Of a DNA stretch of 64,000 nt, positions 28,778-38,000 are shown piece after piece. The notes beneath the pieces were generated by a model. That model was given only the letters and a program-made list of their open reading frames with translations. It was not told the origin of the DNA and searched no databases. How positions within the stretch are numbered: the stretch's first letter is position 1; every line of letters starts with the position of its first letter. Location of the stretch: NCBI GenBank assembly GCA_964482495.1, contig CAYZXS010000006.1:41319-105318 (forward strand), written 5' to 3'. Origin of the DNA: J029 sp964482495 (GTDB lineage: Bacteria; Planctomycetota; UBA1135). A program made the translations under genes and the position numbers.

Positions 28778-29803
28778 ATGCCGCGGATCCCCGTTCTCAC
28801 GCTGCTCTTCGCCCTGGCCTCCGGCCCCCTCGCCGCCCAGGACATGATCGCCCTCGACTCCGGCGGCGGCGCCTACTTGCTCAACAGCTCCACTGGCGCC
28901 GGCGCGCCGCTCGGCAGCCTGGGCTACACCGGGGTGGCGTGCATGGCCAAGAACAGCCTCGGCGAGCTCTACGCCATCTGCGACGACCCGGGCACCGGCC
29001 GCCAGGCGCTGGTCCAGGTCGATCCGCTGACCGGCGCCGGGACCTACCTCACCGCGCTGGCGCCCTTCATCGCCGGGAGCACCTTCCGCGGCATGGCCTT
29101 CGACGCCAACGACGTGCTCTACGCCGAGCACACCTCGAGCTATCTGGTCACCCTGGACCCGGCCACGGGGCAGTCGACCTACGTCGGCAAGCCGGCCACC
29201 TTCGACATGCGCGCCATCGCCTTCGTCGGGTCCGACCTCTACGGCTGGGACCTGGTGGTCGGCCTGGTGAAGTTCGACCTGGTGGGCGGCGGGCCCGCCA
29301 CCGACGTCGCCCCCGGGGTCGGGGGCTCGAGCGACGTCAACTCCTTGGCCACCTCCGGCCTCGGCCAGCTCTTCGGCGCCGGAGACGAGCTCTACACCCT
29401 GAGCCACCTCAACGGCACCACCAGCCTGGTCGGCTCCGGCGGTTACTCCGGGTTGACCGCGCTCGAGTTCCTGAGCGTCCCGGCGGGGCCGCTGCTGAGC
29501 GTCACCAACCTGGTGGCCGGGGCCGTGGCCACCTTCCGGGTCGACCAGTGCGGGCCGGGCAACACCGTGCTCATCGGCTACTCCCTGACCGGCCCTGGCC
29601 CGACCGCGACGGCGCTCGGCCTGGTCTCGATGAGCCTGCCGATCCAGCGCTTCCCCGCCCTCACCGCCGGGCCGAACGGCGACGTCCAGGTCGCCGTCCC
29701 GGTGCCGCCTGCCGCCGCCGGCCTGCCGGTCTGGACCCAGGCGGCGGAGCTCTACGCCGGGGGCGGCAGCCTCAGCAACGCCCTGGGCCTGGTGGTCCAG
29801 TAG
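28778..29803 (+). CDS. Secreted propeller-like protein with shared C-terminal domain
   Basis: 341 residues, signal peptide ending PLAAQ. The middle shows repeated short blades (DSGGGAYLLNSSTGAGAPLG, VQVDPLTGAGTYLT, VTLDPATGQSTYVG, LSHLNGTTSLVG), reminiscent of DUF4394 or SMP-30-like propellers; no enzyme motif recognised. The C-terminal 100 residues begin LSVTNLVAGAVATFRVDQ and contain GYSLTGPGPTATALG, matching the domain at the ends of the neighbouring secreted proteins. A hairpin follows the stop. Confidence 0.75.
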   Translation: MPRIPVLTLLFALASGPLAAQDMIALDSGGGAYLLNSSTGAGAPLGSLGYTGVACMAKNSLGELYAICDDPGTGRQALVQVDPLTGAGTYLTALAPFIAGSTFRGMAFDANDVLYAEHTSSYLVTLDPATGQSTYVGKPATFDMRAIAFVGSDLYGWDLVVGLVKFDLVGGGPATDVAPGVGGSSDVNSLATSGLGQLFGAGDELYTLSHLNGTTSLVGSGGYSGLTALEFLSVPAGPLLSVTNLVAGAVATFRVDQCGPGNTVLIGYSLTGPGPTATALGLVSMSLPIQRFPALTAGPNGDVQVAVPVPPAAAGLPVWTQAAELYAGGGSLSNALGLVVQ

Positions 29804-29804
29804 C

Positions 29805-29826
29805 GCCCGCGGCGCCCTCCGCGGGC
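29805..29826 (+). terminator. Hairpin after gene ending at 29803
   Basis: Perfect 8-bp arms GCCCGCGG/CCGCGGGC with a 6-nt loop, starting 2 nt after the stop codon. No T tract. Confidence 0.45.
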
Positions 29827-29845
29827 AGGACTCGCGGTCTGCTGC

Positions 29846-29851
29846 TAGGCT
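29846..29851 (+). promoter_or_regulatory. Candidate -10 hexamer TAGGCT
   Basis: 43 nt before the ATG of the subtilase gene; same gcTAnnnTtgg-like setting as other sites here. Confidence 0.35.
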
Positions 29852-29894
29852 GGGTTCACCCCTTGGATCCCCCGATTCCACCCCATCTCAGCCC

Positions 29895-32255
29895 ATGCTG
29901 CTCCTCGCTGTAACGAGCCTCCTCTGCCCCTCGCCGCTGCTCGCCGTCCAGGACGGCGGCCCCTCCACGACACCGCCCGCGCGCCAGGAGGTCGCCACGC
30001 TGCGGCACGGCGACACCGTCGCCGTCACCTGGACCGAGCGCCAGCCCGACGGCAGCACCAGCTCGCACTACCGCCTGTCCCTCGACGGCGGCGCCAGCTT
30101 CAGCCGCGACCGCGAGACCAGCCACCAGCTGCGGCTGCGCTACCAGGACTTCGACCCGCTGACGGACGGCGCGCCGGTGGTCCCGGCGGCCCTCCAAGCT
30201 CCGGGCGGCCACGAGCTCTACGTGGTCCAGTACGTCACCCAGGGCCTGGAGCCCTGGCGCGAGGAGATCCGCGCCCTCGGCGCGGTCGATTATCGCTTCC
30301 TGCCCATGCACGCCAACATCTGGCGCATGGACGCCGCGACCGCCGCCCAGGTCGCCGACCTGCCCTTCGTGCGCTGGGTCGGCCCCTTCCACCCGGCCTA
30401 CAAGCTCGAGACCGAGCTGCTGCGCGCTCTGATGATCGAGGGCCTGCAGCCGGCGCGCTACCGCGTCGTCGTCGGCGAGTGGGGCCCGGTCGAGAAGGCG
30501 GTCATCGCCGACCACATCGTCGCCCTCGGCGGCAGCATCGACCTCATGATCGATGAGGGCTGGGTGGTCGAGGCCACCCTGACGGAAGCCCAGCTGCTCG
30601 ACGTGCTGCAGCAGCCCGAGGTGCTCGGCGTCGACCGCTGGAGCGCGCCCGAGGACGACATGAACAACGTCCGCAACCTGATGGGCGCCGACTACCTCGA
30701 GGGCCTGACCGGCTTCGACGGCACCGGCGTGCGCGCCGAGGTCATGGACAGCGGCTTCGACGGCGGCCGGCCGGAGTGGCGCCACACGCCGCTGAACCAC
30801 GGCGGCTACAACAACAGCTCCCACGGCACCTCGACCTACAGCATCAACTTCGCCGACACCTCAGGCGCCGCCCGCGGCATGGCCCCTGACGCCCAGGGCA
30901 TCATGGCCGACTACGGCAGCTACGGCGGCAACCGCTACGCCCACACCGCCCAGCTCAACAGCGCGCCCTACTTCGCCGTCTACCAGAGCAACAGCTGGGG
31001 CAGCTCGCGGACCTTCAACTACAGCTCGATCTCGCAGGAGATGGACGACATCATCTTCCTGAACGACATCGTCATCACCCAGTCGCAGTCGAACGCCGGC
31101 AACCAGGACTCGCGGCCGCAGGCTTGGGCCAAGAACATCGTCGCGGTGGGCGGCATCCGCCACTACAACAACACCAACAACAGCGACGACGCCTGGGCGT
31201 GGGGGGCCTCCACGGGTCCGGCCCAGGACGGGCGCGTGAAGCCCGACCTGAGCGCCTTCTACGACAACGTCAACACGGTCATCAGCACCAGCTTCGGCGG
31301 CACCTCGGCGGCCTCGCCGATCGTCGCCGGCCACTTCGCGCTCTACTTCGAGATGTGGCACAACGGCCTGTTCGGCAACACCCCGGGCGCGACCGTCTTC
31401 GACAGCCGGCCGCACTCGACCACCTCCCGGGCGATCATGATCAACTCGGCCTGGCAGTGGCCGGACAACCAGACCGACATCACCCGCATGCGCCAGGGCT
31501 GGGGCCGCCCCGACCTGCGCTACATGTACGACAACGCCAGCAGCATGTTCTGGGTCGACGAGACCGACGTGCTCACCAACCTGAGCTCGAAGAGCTACAC
31601 GGTCGACGTCCCGGCCAGCTCGCCCGAGTTCCGGGCCACCATGGTCTACCTGGACAAGGCCGGCACCACCAGCTCCAGCCTGCACCGCATCAATGACCTG
31701 TCGCTGAAGGTGACCAGCCCGAGCGGCACGGTCTACTGGGGCAACAACGGCCTGCACTGGGGCTCCTACAACTCCTCCAGCGCCGGCGGCAGCTCCAACA
31801 CCAAGGACTGCGTCGAGCAGGTGATCCTGCCCAACCCGCAGGCCGGCACCTGGACGGTCGAGGTCTACGCCGACGAGGTCAACGCCGACACCCACACCGA
31901 GACCGGGGCCATGGACGCGGACTACGCTCTCGTGGTCAGCGGCATCACCGGCGGCGGCAGCGGCGGCTTCCAGCTCTCCATCCAGAGCGGCAGCTGCCCC
32001 GGCAGCATGACCTTCGCCGTCTCCGGCGGCACCCCCGGCGGCAACATCGCCTGGGTCTACGGTCCTCCCGGGAGCTACACCCACGGCGGCAGCGGCTGCA
32101 CCGGCCTCCAGCTCGCCATCAGCAACCCGACCATCCACTCGATCAGCAGCTCGACGACGCTGACCGCGAACGTGCCCGCCGGCGCCTGCGGCTCGATGCG
32201 GCTGCAGGCGGTGGACGTCAGCACCTGCACGGCGAGCAACCCGCTCGACCTCTAA
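29895..32255 (+). CDS. Exported S8 subtilisin-like protease (Kp43-type) with C-terminal domain
   Basis: 786 residues with a short signal peptide. After a propeptide-like region of about 250 residues comes the S8 domain: Asp in AEVMDSGFDG, His in NSSHGTSTYS, oxyanion Asn region SQSNAGNQDS, Ser in FGGTSAASPIVAGH. All catalytic residues are present. A jelly-roll domain follows (DLSLKVTSPSGTVYWGNNG, VEVYADEVNADTHTE), as in Kp43-like proteases. The last 90 residues (SGSCPGSMTFAVSGGTPGG, then VPAGACGSMRLQAVDVSTC) form a Cys-containing variant of the C-terminal domain shared with other secreted proteins here. Endopeptidase activity outside the cell is expected. Confidence 0.9.
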   Translation: MLLLAVTSLLCPSPLLAVQDGGPSTTPPARQEVATLRHGDTVAVTWTERQPDGSTSSHYRLSLDGGASFSRDRETSHQLRLRYQDFDPLTDGAPVVPAALQAPGGHELYVVQYVTQGLEPWREEIRALGAVDYRFLPMHANIWRMDAATAAQVADLPFVRWVGPFHPAYKLETELLRALMIEGLQPARYRVVVGEWGPVEKAVIADHIVALGGSIDLMIDEGWVVEATLTEAQLLDVLQQPEVLGVDRWSAPEDDMNNVRNLMGADYLEGLTGFDGTGVRAEVMDSGFDGGRPEWRHTPLNHGGYNNSSHGTSTYSINFADTSGAARGMAPDAQGIMADYGSYGGNRYAHTAQLNSAPYFAVYQSNSWGSSRTFNYSSISQEMDDIIFLNDIVITQSQSNAGNQDSRPQAWAKNIVAVGGIRHYNNTNNSDDAWAWGASTGPAQDGRVKPDLSAFYDNVNTVISTSFGGTSAASPIVAGHFALYFEMWHNGLFGNTPGATVFDSRPHSTTSRAIMINSAWQWPDNQTDITRMRQGWGRPDLRYMYDNASSMFWVDETDVLTNLSSKSYTVDVPASSPEFRATMVYLDKAGTTSSSLHRINDLSLKVTSPSGTVYWGNNGLHWGSYNSSSAGGSSNTKDCVEQVILPNPQAGTWTVEVYADEVNADTHTETGAMDADYALVVSGITGGGSGGFQLSIQSGSCPGSMTFAVSGGTPGGNIAWVYGPPGSYTHGGSGCTGLQLAISNPTIHSISSSTTLTANVPAGACGSMRLQAVDVSTCTASNPLDL

Positions 32256-32276
32256 GGCGGCCTCCGCGCCTCCTGG

Positions 32277-32308
32277 CCCCCCAGGCCGCTGCCCTGCGGC
32301 CTGGGGGG
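32277..32308 (+). terminator. Strong hairpin after the subtilase gene
   Basis: Perfect 13-bp stem (CCCCCCAGGCCGC with its complement) and 6-nt loop, 21 nt after the stop, followed by TCCTTCGTT. Confidence 0.7.
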
Positions 32309-32316
32309 TCCTTCGT

Positions 32317-32322
32317 TATGGT
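32317..32322 (+). promoter_or_regulatory. Candidate -10 hexamer TATGGT
   Basis: 64 nt upstream of the ATG at 32387, directly after the terminator hairpin. Confidence 0.3.
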
Positions 32323-32386
32323 GGGAAGGGCGCCGCTGACGAGTTCGCGGCGCCTCCCCCTGTCCCTCATCTCCTGCCCCTGAGAC

Positions 32387-33169
32387 ATGATCCGAAGCCT
32401 CCTGCTCTTCTCCTGCTTCACGCTCCTCGCGAGCGCCGCCCCCGCCCAGCTCAACGGCGGCACGCTCACCGCGGACTGGCGCTACCCGGACTTCAACAGC
32501 GTCCTCGAGAGCCACGTGATCACCGTCGGCCCGGGCGTCGAGCTACCGAACACCACGATCCTGAACGACACCAAGTTCGACATCGACCTCGGCAACGACA
32601 CCGTCGAGTTCCGCTTCAACGCCAGCTCCAACTGGACCAACGCCACCTACAACGGCTGGCACTTCGCCGACACGACCGGGACCGTGCCGGCGATCACGGG
32701 CTACACCATCGACTCCTTCAGCGCCGGCGTCACTGGTACCGCCAACATCGTCGCCGGCTTCACGGCGGACTCCTTCTACGCTGACTTCGGCGGCATGGTG
32801 GTCGCTGGAGCGGGGGACTGGATCCGGATGAAGGTGACCTTCGGCGGTCCCCAGATCTCGGTGACCAACCTCGTGGCCGGGCAGGCCGCCACGGTCTCGG
32901 TCACCGGCGCCACCAGCAACGGCATGGTCGGCGTCGGCTACTCGCTGGCCGGCCCCGGTCCGAGCACCGTCAACGCCGGCGGCTGCGGCAGCCTGAGCGT
33001 CTGCCTGAGCCAGCCGATCCGGGTGCTGGGCGTCTTCCCGGCGGTCGGAACGACCATGAGCACCTCGGTGCTGGTGCCGGCCGGCGCCACCGGGGTCTCG
33101 GTCTGGTTCCAGGGCCTCGACATGGCGAGCTGCACCTTGACCAACTGCCTGGCACTGGTGGTGGGTTGA
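32387..33169 (+). CDS. Small secreted protein with shared C-terminal domain
   Basis: 260 residues, signal peptide ending APAQ. The N-terminal 140 residues are beta-rich (DTVEFRFNASSNWTNATYNG, FTADSFYADFGGMVV) and of no family I recognise. The C-terminal part starts ISVTNLVAGQAATVSVTGAT and contains GVGYSLAGPGPS and VPAGATGVSVWFQGLD, almost parallel to the end of the 27726 gene, including a CTLTN segment near the terminus. Monocistronic, flanked by strong hairpins on both sides. Confidence 0.75.
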   Translation: MIRSLLLFSCFTLLASAAPAQLNGGTLTADWRYPDFNSVLESHVITVGPGVELPNTTILNDTKFDIDLGNDTVEFRFNASSNWTNATYNGWHFADTTGTVPAITGYTIDSFSAGVTGTANIVAGFTADSFYADFGGMVVAGAGDWIRMKVTFGGPQISVTNLVAGQAATVSVTGATSNGMVGVGYSLAGPGPSTVNAGGCGSLSVCLSQPIRVLGVFPAVGTTMSTSVLVPAGATGVSVWFQGLDMASCTLTNCLALVVG

Positions 33170-33197
33170 GCCTAGCCGGTCCACAGGGCCGGTACGC

Positions 33198-33235
33198 GAC
33201 ACGGCCGCCGGGGGGGAGCCCCCGGCGGCCGTGTC
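33198..33235. terminator. Bidirectional terminator hairpin
   Basis: Perfect 17-bp stem (GACACGGCCGCCGGGGG and its complement) with a 4-nt loop, between the convergent genes ending at 33169 and 33252. Followed by CGTTT on the plus strand. Confidence 0.75.
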
Positions 33236-33251
33236 CGTTTGCCACACTGGA

Positions 33252-33587
33252 TCAGGGCATGACTTCGTAGCTGGCCGCGACGTACTTGCCGTCGACCATC
33301 TCGCCGGTGACCTTGACCTGGGCGCCGGCATCGCCCTTGCCGCAGTAGTCCATGGCGCCGAGCGAGGGGTGCTCGAGGACCACGAACTCGCCGTCGACCT
33401 CGATGTAGTTGCCGCACTTGCCGACGTCGGGCAGGGCGCAGCCGCACTTGGCGTTGTGGACCTGGGCGTCGACCTGGACCGGGGCCTCGGCCGGGGGAGT
33501 GGTCTCTTCCGGGACCTCCGACTTCTCTGAGGTGCAGGCGGCGGCCAGCAGGGCGAGCAGGGGAACGAGGAGCAAGGTCTTCATCAT
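33252..33587 (-). CDS. Small Cys-rich lipoprotein, function unknown
   Basis: 111 residues from the ATG at 33587 (GAGAG 5 nt upstream). Lipoprotein signal with lipobox LAAAC near residue 18, a Pro/Glu-rich linker, then a compact domain with four cysteines (AKCGCALPDVGKCGNY and DYCGKGDAG) and an OB-like end AQVKVTGEMVDGKYVAASYE. The cysteines could bind metal or form disulfides. No family is recognised with confidence. A much longer reading upstream in the same frame is a shadow of the DUF1552 gene. Confidence 0.7.
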   Translation of the reverse strand: MMKTLLLVPLLALLAAACTSEKSEVPEETTPPAEAPVQVDAQVHNAKCGCALPDVGKCGNYIEVDGEFVVLEHPSLGAMDYCGKGDAGAQVKVTGEMVDGKYVAASYEVMP

Positions 33588-33724
33588 GGGAACTCTCATG
33601 GGGTGTCGCCCCCGGCGGGTATCGAGAAGGACGCCCGGGCCGTCGGCCGCGGGGCCGCGGCGCCGGGGGTCGCGAGCGGGGATGATACGGCGTCCCCGGG
33701 GACGGGTGGGGGCCGCGCCGGCCC

Positions 33725-35077
33725 TCAGGCGAAGGGGCCGCCGCGCAGCGGCTCCTCGGCGTCGCCGAAGGCCTCGGCCTCGACCCCGGCCGCGCGCAGC
33801 ATGCTCAGGTAGAGGCTGGACAGCACCGTCTCCTCGCCCCAGCGGGTGTAGCGGCCGTGTTTCAGCCCCATCCGCTCGCCGCCGGCCAGCACCAGCGGGT
33901 AGTTGCGGGCGTTGTGGGTGGTGCTGCAGCAGCTTCCGTAGAGCACCATGGTCGAGTCCAGCAGGGGGCCGTGCTCGTCCCGGACCTCGCGCAAGCGGCC
34001 GAGGAAGTAGCCGAACTGCTCCGCGGTCCAGCGGTCGAAGGTGCCCCACTCCGCCCAGTGGCCTTCGTGGCCGTCGTGGCTGATGGTGTGGTGGCCGCGG
34101 TTGATGCCGCAGGCCAGCTTCGGGTAGTTGTCGCCGAAGCCCATGCCGTCCTCGCGGCCGAGCATGTAGCTCATGACGCGGGTCAGGTCGAGCTGGAGGC
34201 CGAGCACCATCAGGTCGTACATGGTGCGCACGCAGGCCTCCGGGTCGACGGTCTGCTGCACCGACAGGTCCAGGTGGCTGGCGTCGTACTCCGGCAGCGG
34301 CACCTGGAGCCAGCGCTCGTTGCGCTGCACCTGCTCCTCGACCTCGCTCAGCGACTCCAGGTACTCGTCCAGCTTTGTCTGGTCGTCGCGCCCCAGCCGC
34401 CGCCGCAGCGCCGCGCCGTCCTCCTGCACCAGGTCGACGATCTTCTGCTTGGCCTGCAGGCTGCGCCGCCGGTCGTCGGTGGTGGCGCCGCCGCCGGGCG
34501 CGAAGTAGCGCTCGAAGATGCTCCGGTGCCGGTGCTCGGAGGGGATCGGCTTGCCGCTGGCGTCGAAGGACAGGGTCGAGACCCGCGACTTGTAGCCGAC
34601 GCCGCCGTCGGCGGAGAAGCTGAAGCTGGGGTAGCGGGTGTGCCGCTTGAGCTGCCGCGCCGCCACCTGGTCGAGCGAGATCCGGTTCTTGTACTCCCCG
34701 CCGCGCAGGTCGCCGGCGGTCAGCCAGGTGTCGCCGGCGAGGTGGCCCAGCAGCTCGCGGCTCTTCGGGTGGCTCAGGCCGCCCAGCACCGACAGCCGGC
34801 CGCGGTGGGCTTCGAGCGGCTCCAGCACCTTGGTGAAGCGGAAGTCCGCGCCCTCGCCGTCGGGGAACCAGCGCCACTGGCGGTGCTGCTCGTCGTCCGT
34901 CGGCGGCAGGCTGCAGCCGTTGGGGAAGTAGACGAAGGCCATCCGGCGCGGCGCTTCGCCGGCGCCGGCGGGGGCGGGCAGCGCCCGGCCCATGGCCTCC
35001 AGCCACGGCAGGGCGACGGCGACGCCGGCGCCGCGGAGGAAGCTGCGGCGGTCGATCATCCAGGACTTGCGGCTCAT
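33725..35077 (-). CDS. Tat-exported DUF1552 protein
   Basis: 450 residues with a twin-arginine signal (DRRSFLRGAGVAVALPWLE). DUF1552 markers: FVYFPNGCS near the start, RLSVLGGLSHPKS, HTRYPSFSFSADG-type segments, LMVLGLQLDLTRVMSYMLG and LYGSCCSTTHNARNYPLVLAGG near the end. The fold is related to the DUF1501/alkaline-phosphatase-like group, but no reaction is established. Its ATG overlaps the stop of the DUF1592-type gene (ATGA), so the two are coupled; this pairing is conserved in planctomycetes and some other bacteria and suggests a joint periplasmic role. Confidence 0.9.
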   Translation of the reverse strand: MSRKSWMIDRRSFLRGAGVAVALPWLEAMGRALPAPAGAGEAPRRMAFVYFPNGCSLPPTDDEQHRQWRWFPDGEGADFRFTKVLEPLEAHRGRLSVLGGLSHPKSRELLGHLAGDTWLTAGDLRGGEYKNRISLDQVAARQLKRHTRYPSFSFSADGGVGYKSRVSTLSFDASGKPIPSEHRHRSIFERYFAPGGGATTDDRRRSLQAKQKIVDLVQEDGAALRRRLGRDDQTKLDEYLESLSEVEEQVQRNERWLQVPLPEYDASHLDLSVQQTVDPEACVRTMYDLMVLGLQLDLTRVMSYMLGREDGMGFGDNYPKLACGINRGHHTISHDGHEGHWAEWGTFDRWTAEQFGYFLGRLREVRDEHGPLLDSTMVLYGSCCSTTHNARNYPLVLAGGERMGLKHGRYTRWGEETVLSSLYLSMLRAAGVEAEAFGDAEEPLRGGPFA

Positions 35078-38000
35078 TGTCGGGTGGCTCCGGGGCGGCT
35101 GGATGCGGCGGCGTCCAGCAGGAAGGAGGGGCTCTGGACCACGCCGTGGACCACGGCGCGGGCGCGGAAGCCCTGCGACCGGGCGCGGTCGAAGATGGCG
35201 CTCAGCTCGGCCTGGTCGCGCCAGTCGAGCTCGCGGCCGAGGGCGTAGGCGTAGAGGTGGTCGATGACCGAGCGCGCCACGGCGTCGCCGGCCTGCTCGC
35301 GCAGCCAGCGCTTGAGGTCGTCGAGGCCGTCGATGGCGGTGCCGTCCGGCAGCACGGCGCTGGCGTCCACGGGCCGGCCCTTGCGCTCGGACTGGAGGAT
35401 GCCGCCGGCGTCGAAGGCCTCGAAGGCGAAGCCGTAGGCGTCGAAGCCGGCGTGGCAGTCGAAGCAGGACGGCTTGTCGCGGTGGGCCTCGATCTGCTCC
35501 TTCAGCGTCATCTGGTCGAAGCCGGGGATGCCGGGGTCGAGGTCGGGCACGTTCGGCGGCGGCGGCACCGGCGGCGCGCCGAGGATCTTGCGCTTGATCC
35601 ACACGGCGCGCTTGATCGGGTGCGGCTCGAGGCCGTTGGAGTGGCCGGCCAGGAAGGAGCCTTGGGACAGCAGGCCGCCGCGCTGCATTTCGGGCCGCAC
35701 CGGCACGGCGCGGAAGTGCGTCCCGCGCACGCCCTTGACCCCGTAGTACTCGGCCAGGTTCTGGTTGAGCATGGCGAAGTCGGAGTCGACCAGGGTGTGC
35801 AGCGGCAGGTCGGCCGCCAGGACCTCGTGCACGAAGCGCTCGGTCTCCTCCGCCATGTCGGCCTTCACGAAGCGAGTGAAGGCGGGGAAGGCGTCGGCGT
35901 CCAGGCTCATGCCGGTGAAGCGGTCCATGCGCAGCCACTGGCGGGCGAAGGCGCGGGTGAAGCGGCGCGCCCGCGGGTCGTCGAGCATGCGGTCGGTCTG
36001 CGCCGCGAGCTGGTCCAGCAGCTGGCCGTCGCGGGCCAGCGCCACCAGCTCCTCGTCGGGCGGCGAGTCCCAGAGGAAGTAGGACAGGCGCGAGGCGAGG
36101 GCGAAGTCGGCCTGCTCGGCCTCGAGCAGGAACAGGAAGTGGGGCGAGCACAGCACCGCCACCAGGACCTCGCGCAGGCTCTCCTCGAGGCCGGCGCCGT
36201 CGCCGCGGATGTCGCGCCAGAAACCCAAGTAGCGCTCGAGCTCCTCGGGGGCCAGCGGCCGGCGGAAGGCGCGGCCGGCGAAGCGGCCGATGACCTCCCC
36301 GGCGTAGGCCTCCTCGTCGCCGCGCCGGGGCGAGTCGAAGAGGATGCGGCGGCGCGAGGCCGGCGGCCACTCGGGGTGGTAGGGCGCCGTGACTTCGATC
36401 GACTCCACCAGCAGCGGCGCGCCGGCCTGGTCGCGCGACTTGGCCAGGTGGTCGTTCCAGAGCCCGAGCACCAGGATGCCGGAGAGGATCTCGGTGTCGC
36501 CGGTCTCGGGCTCCGGGATCGGCAGGTCCTCGAGGCGGCCTCGGAAGCGGTAGCGGCCGGCCGCCCCCAGCTCAGCTTCGACCGCCTGCGAGCGGTCGAA
36601 GCTGAGGTAGTCCATGCCGTCGTCGGTGCGGGTGCCGGCGTAGACCCGTAGCGCCGGGGTCTCGGTCTGCGCCTGCTGTTCCGCCTCGGCCTCGAGCCGC
36701 GCCACCAGCGGGTGCGAGGCCTCCAGCGGCGTCGCCACCAGGTGGCTGAAGCCGGTGAAGAAGCGGCCGCCCAGCTTCAGCTCGTGGCGGCCGGCGTTCA
36801 GGTAGCCGGCGCCGAGGGCGGTGACGGCGAAGCCGGCGTCGAGCTCCTCGGGGCTCGAGACCGGGCGCAGGTCGAGCCGCATGTCGCGGACGGAGAAGCG
36901 CACCGATCCCATGGCGTCCGCGGGCCGCGCCGGGTGGACCAGGTCGAATTGGTAGTAGCCGCCCTCGGGCAGCTCGAGCACCAGCCGCGCCTCGCTCGGC
37001 TCCGGGACCGCGTCCGGGACCAGGGCGCCGCCCTCGAAGCGCAGGTTGCGGCGCTGGTCGCTGCGCTCGGCCTGGAGCACGACCGCCTCGGCCGGGGCCT
37101 CCAGGTGGAAGGGGCGCGGCCCGGCCAGGGCGCCGTCGTAGCGAAGGCGGTGGTAGCTGCCGAAGCCGCCCAGGTAGTTCACCACCTTCAGCAGCAGCTG
37201 GTTGCGGCCGCGGCGCAGCGGCAGCTCGAGCTGGTCCTGATCCGGCGCGACGCCGCGGCGCACGTCACGCGCCAGCAGCAGCTCGCCGTTCAGCCACACC
37301 CACAGGGCGTCGTCGCTGCCCAGGCTGATCTCAGCGGTGCGGGCGCTGGGGGCGTCGATCTGCTGGGCGAGGAAGACGACGCCGACCTCGCCGGGGTAGC
37401 GCTGGACCTCGCCGTCGGCGCCGGCCGCCGGCTGCCACGGCGTGCCGTCGGCCAGGGGCTGGGCGAAGTCGAGCGGCGCCGACGGGTCCAGCAAGGAGGC
37501 GTCGCGGGCGGCTTCGCCGCTGGTCGCCGCGACCGGTCCGGCCTGCAGCCAGGGGCCGAAGGCGGTCGCTCGACTGGCGCCGTCGTCCGGCGCGCCGGCG
37601 CCGCTGGCCGGCTCCGTCCGCGGCCGCAGGTGGACCCGCGGCTCCGGCGCCTCGAGGTCGACCAGCAGCTCTTTGCGCTGCCGCACGAGGTAACCGCGCG
37701 AGGCGACCACCTCCATCAGCAGTTCGCCGCGCTCGGGGAAGCAGCGCTGCAGCTCCAGCTTCAGGTTCGGGGACGGGCCCTGCCAGGAGCCGGGGGCCAC
37801 CTCCTTGTGGGGAAGGGCCGAGTAGAGGATGAGCCCCTCGTCGACGACGTGGAAGCGGTCGCTGGCGCTGCCGCGCAGGCCGACGCTGATCCGCCGTTGC
37901 AGGGCCTCGAGCGCGACGCGCTCCGCGTCGTCGACCGGGCGGCGAGGCTGGCCGCTCTCGTCCAGCACCTCGACCCGGAAGTGCTCGGTGGGCAGCGGCA

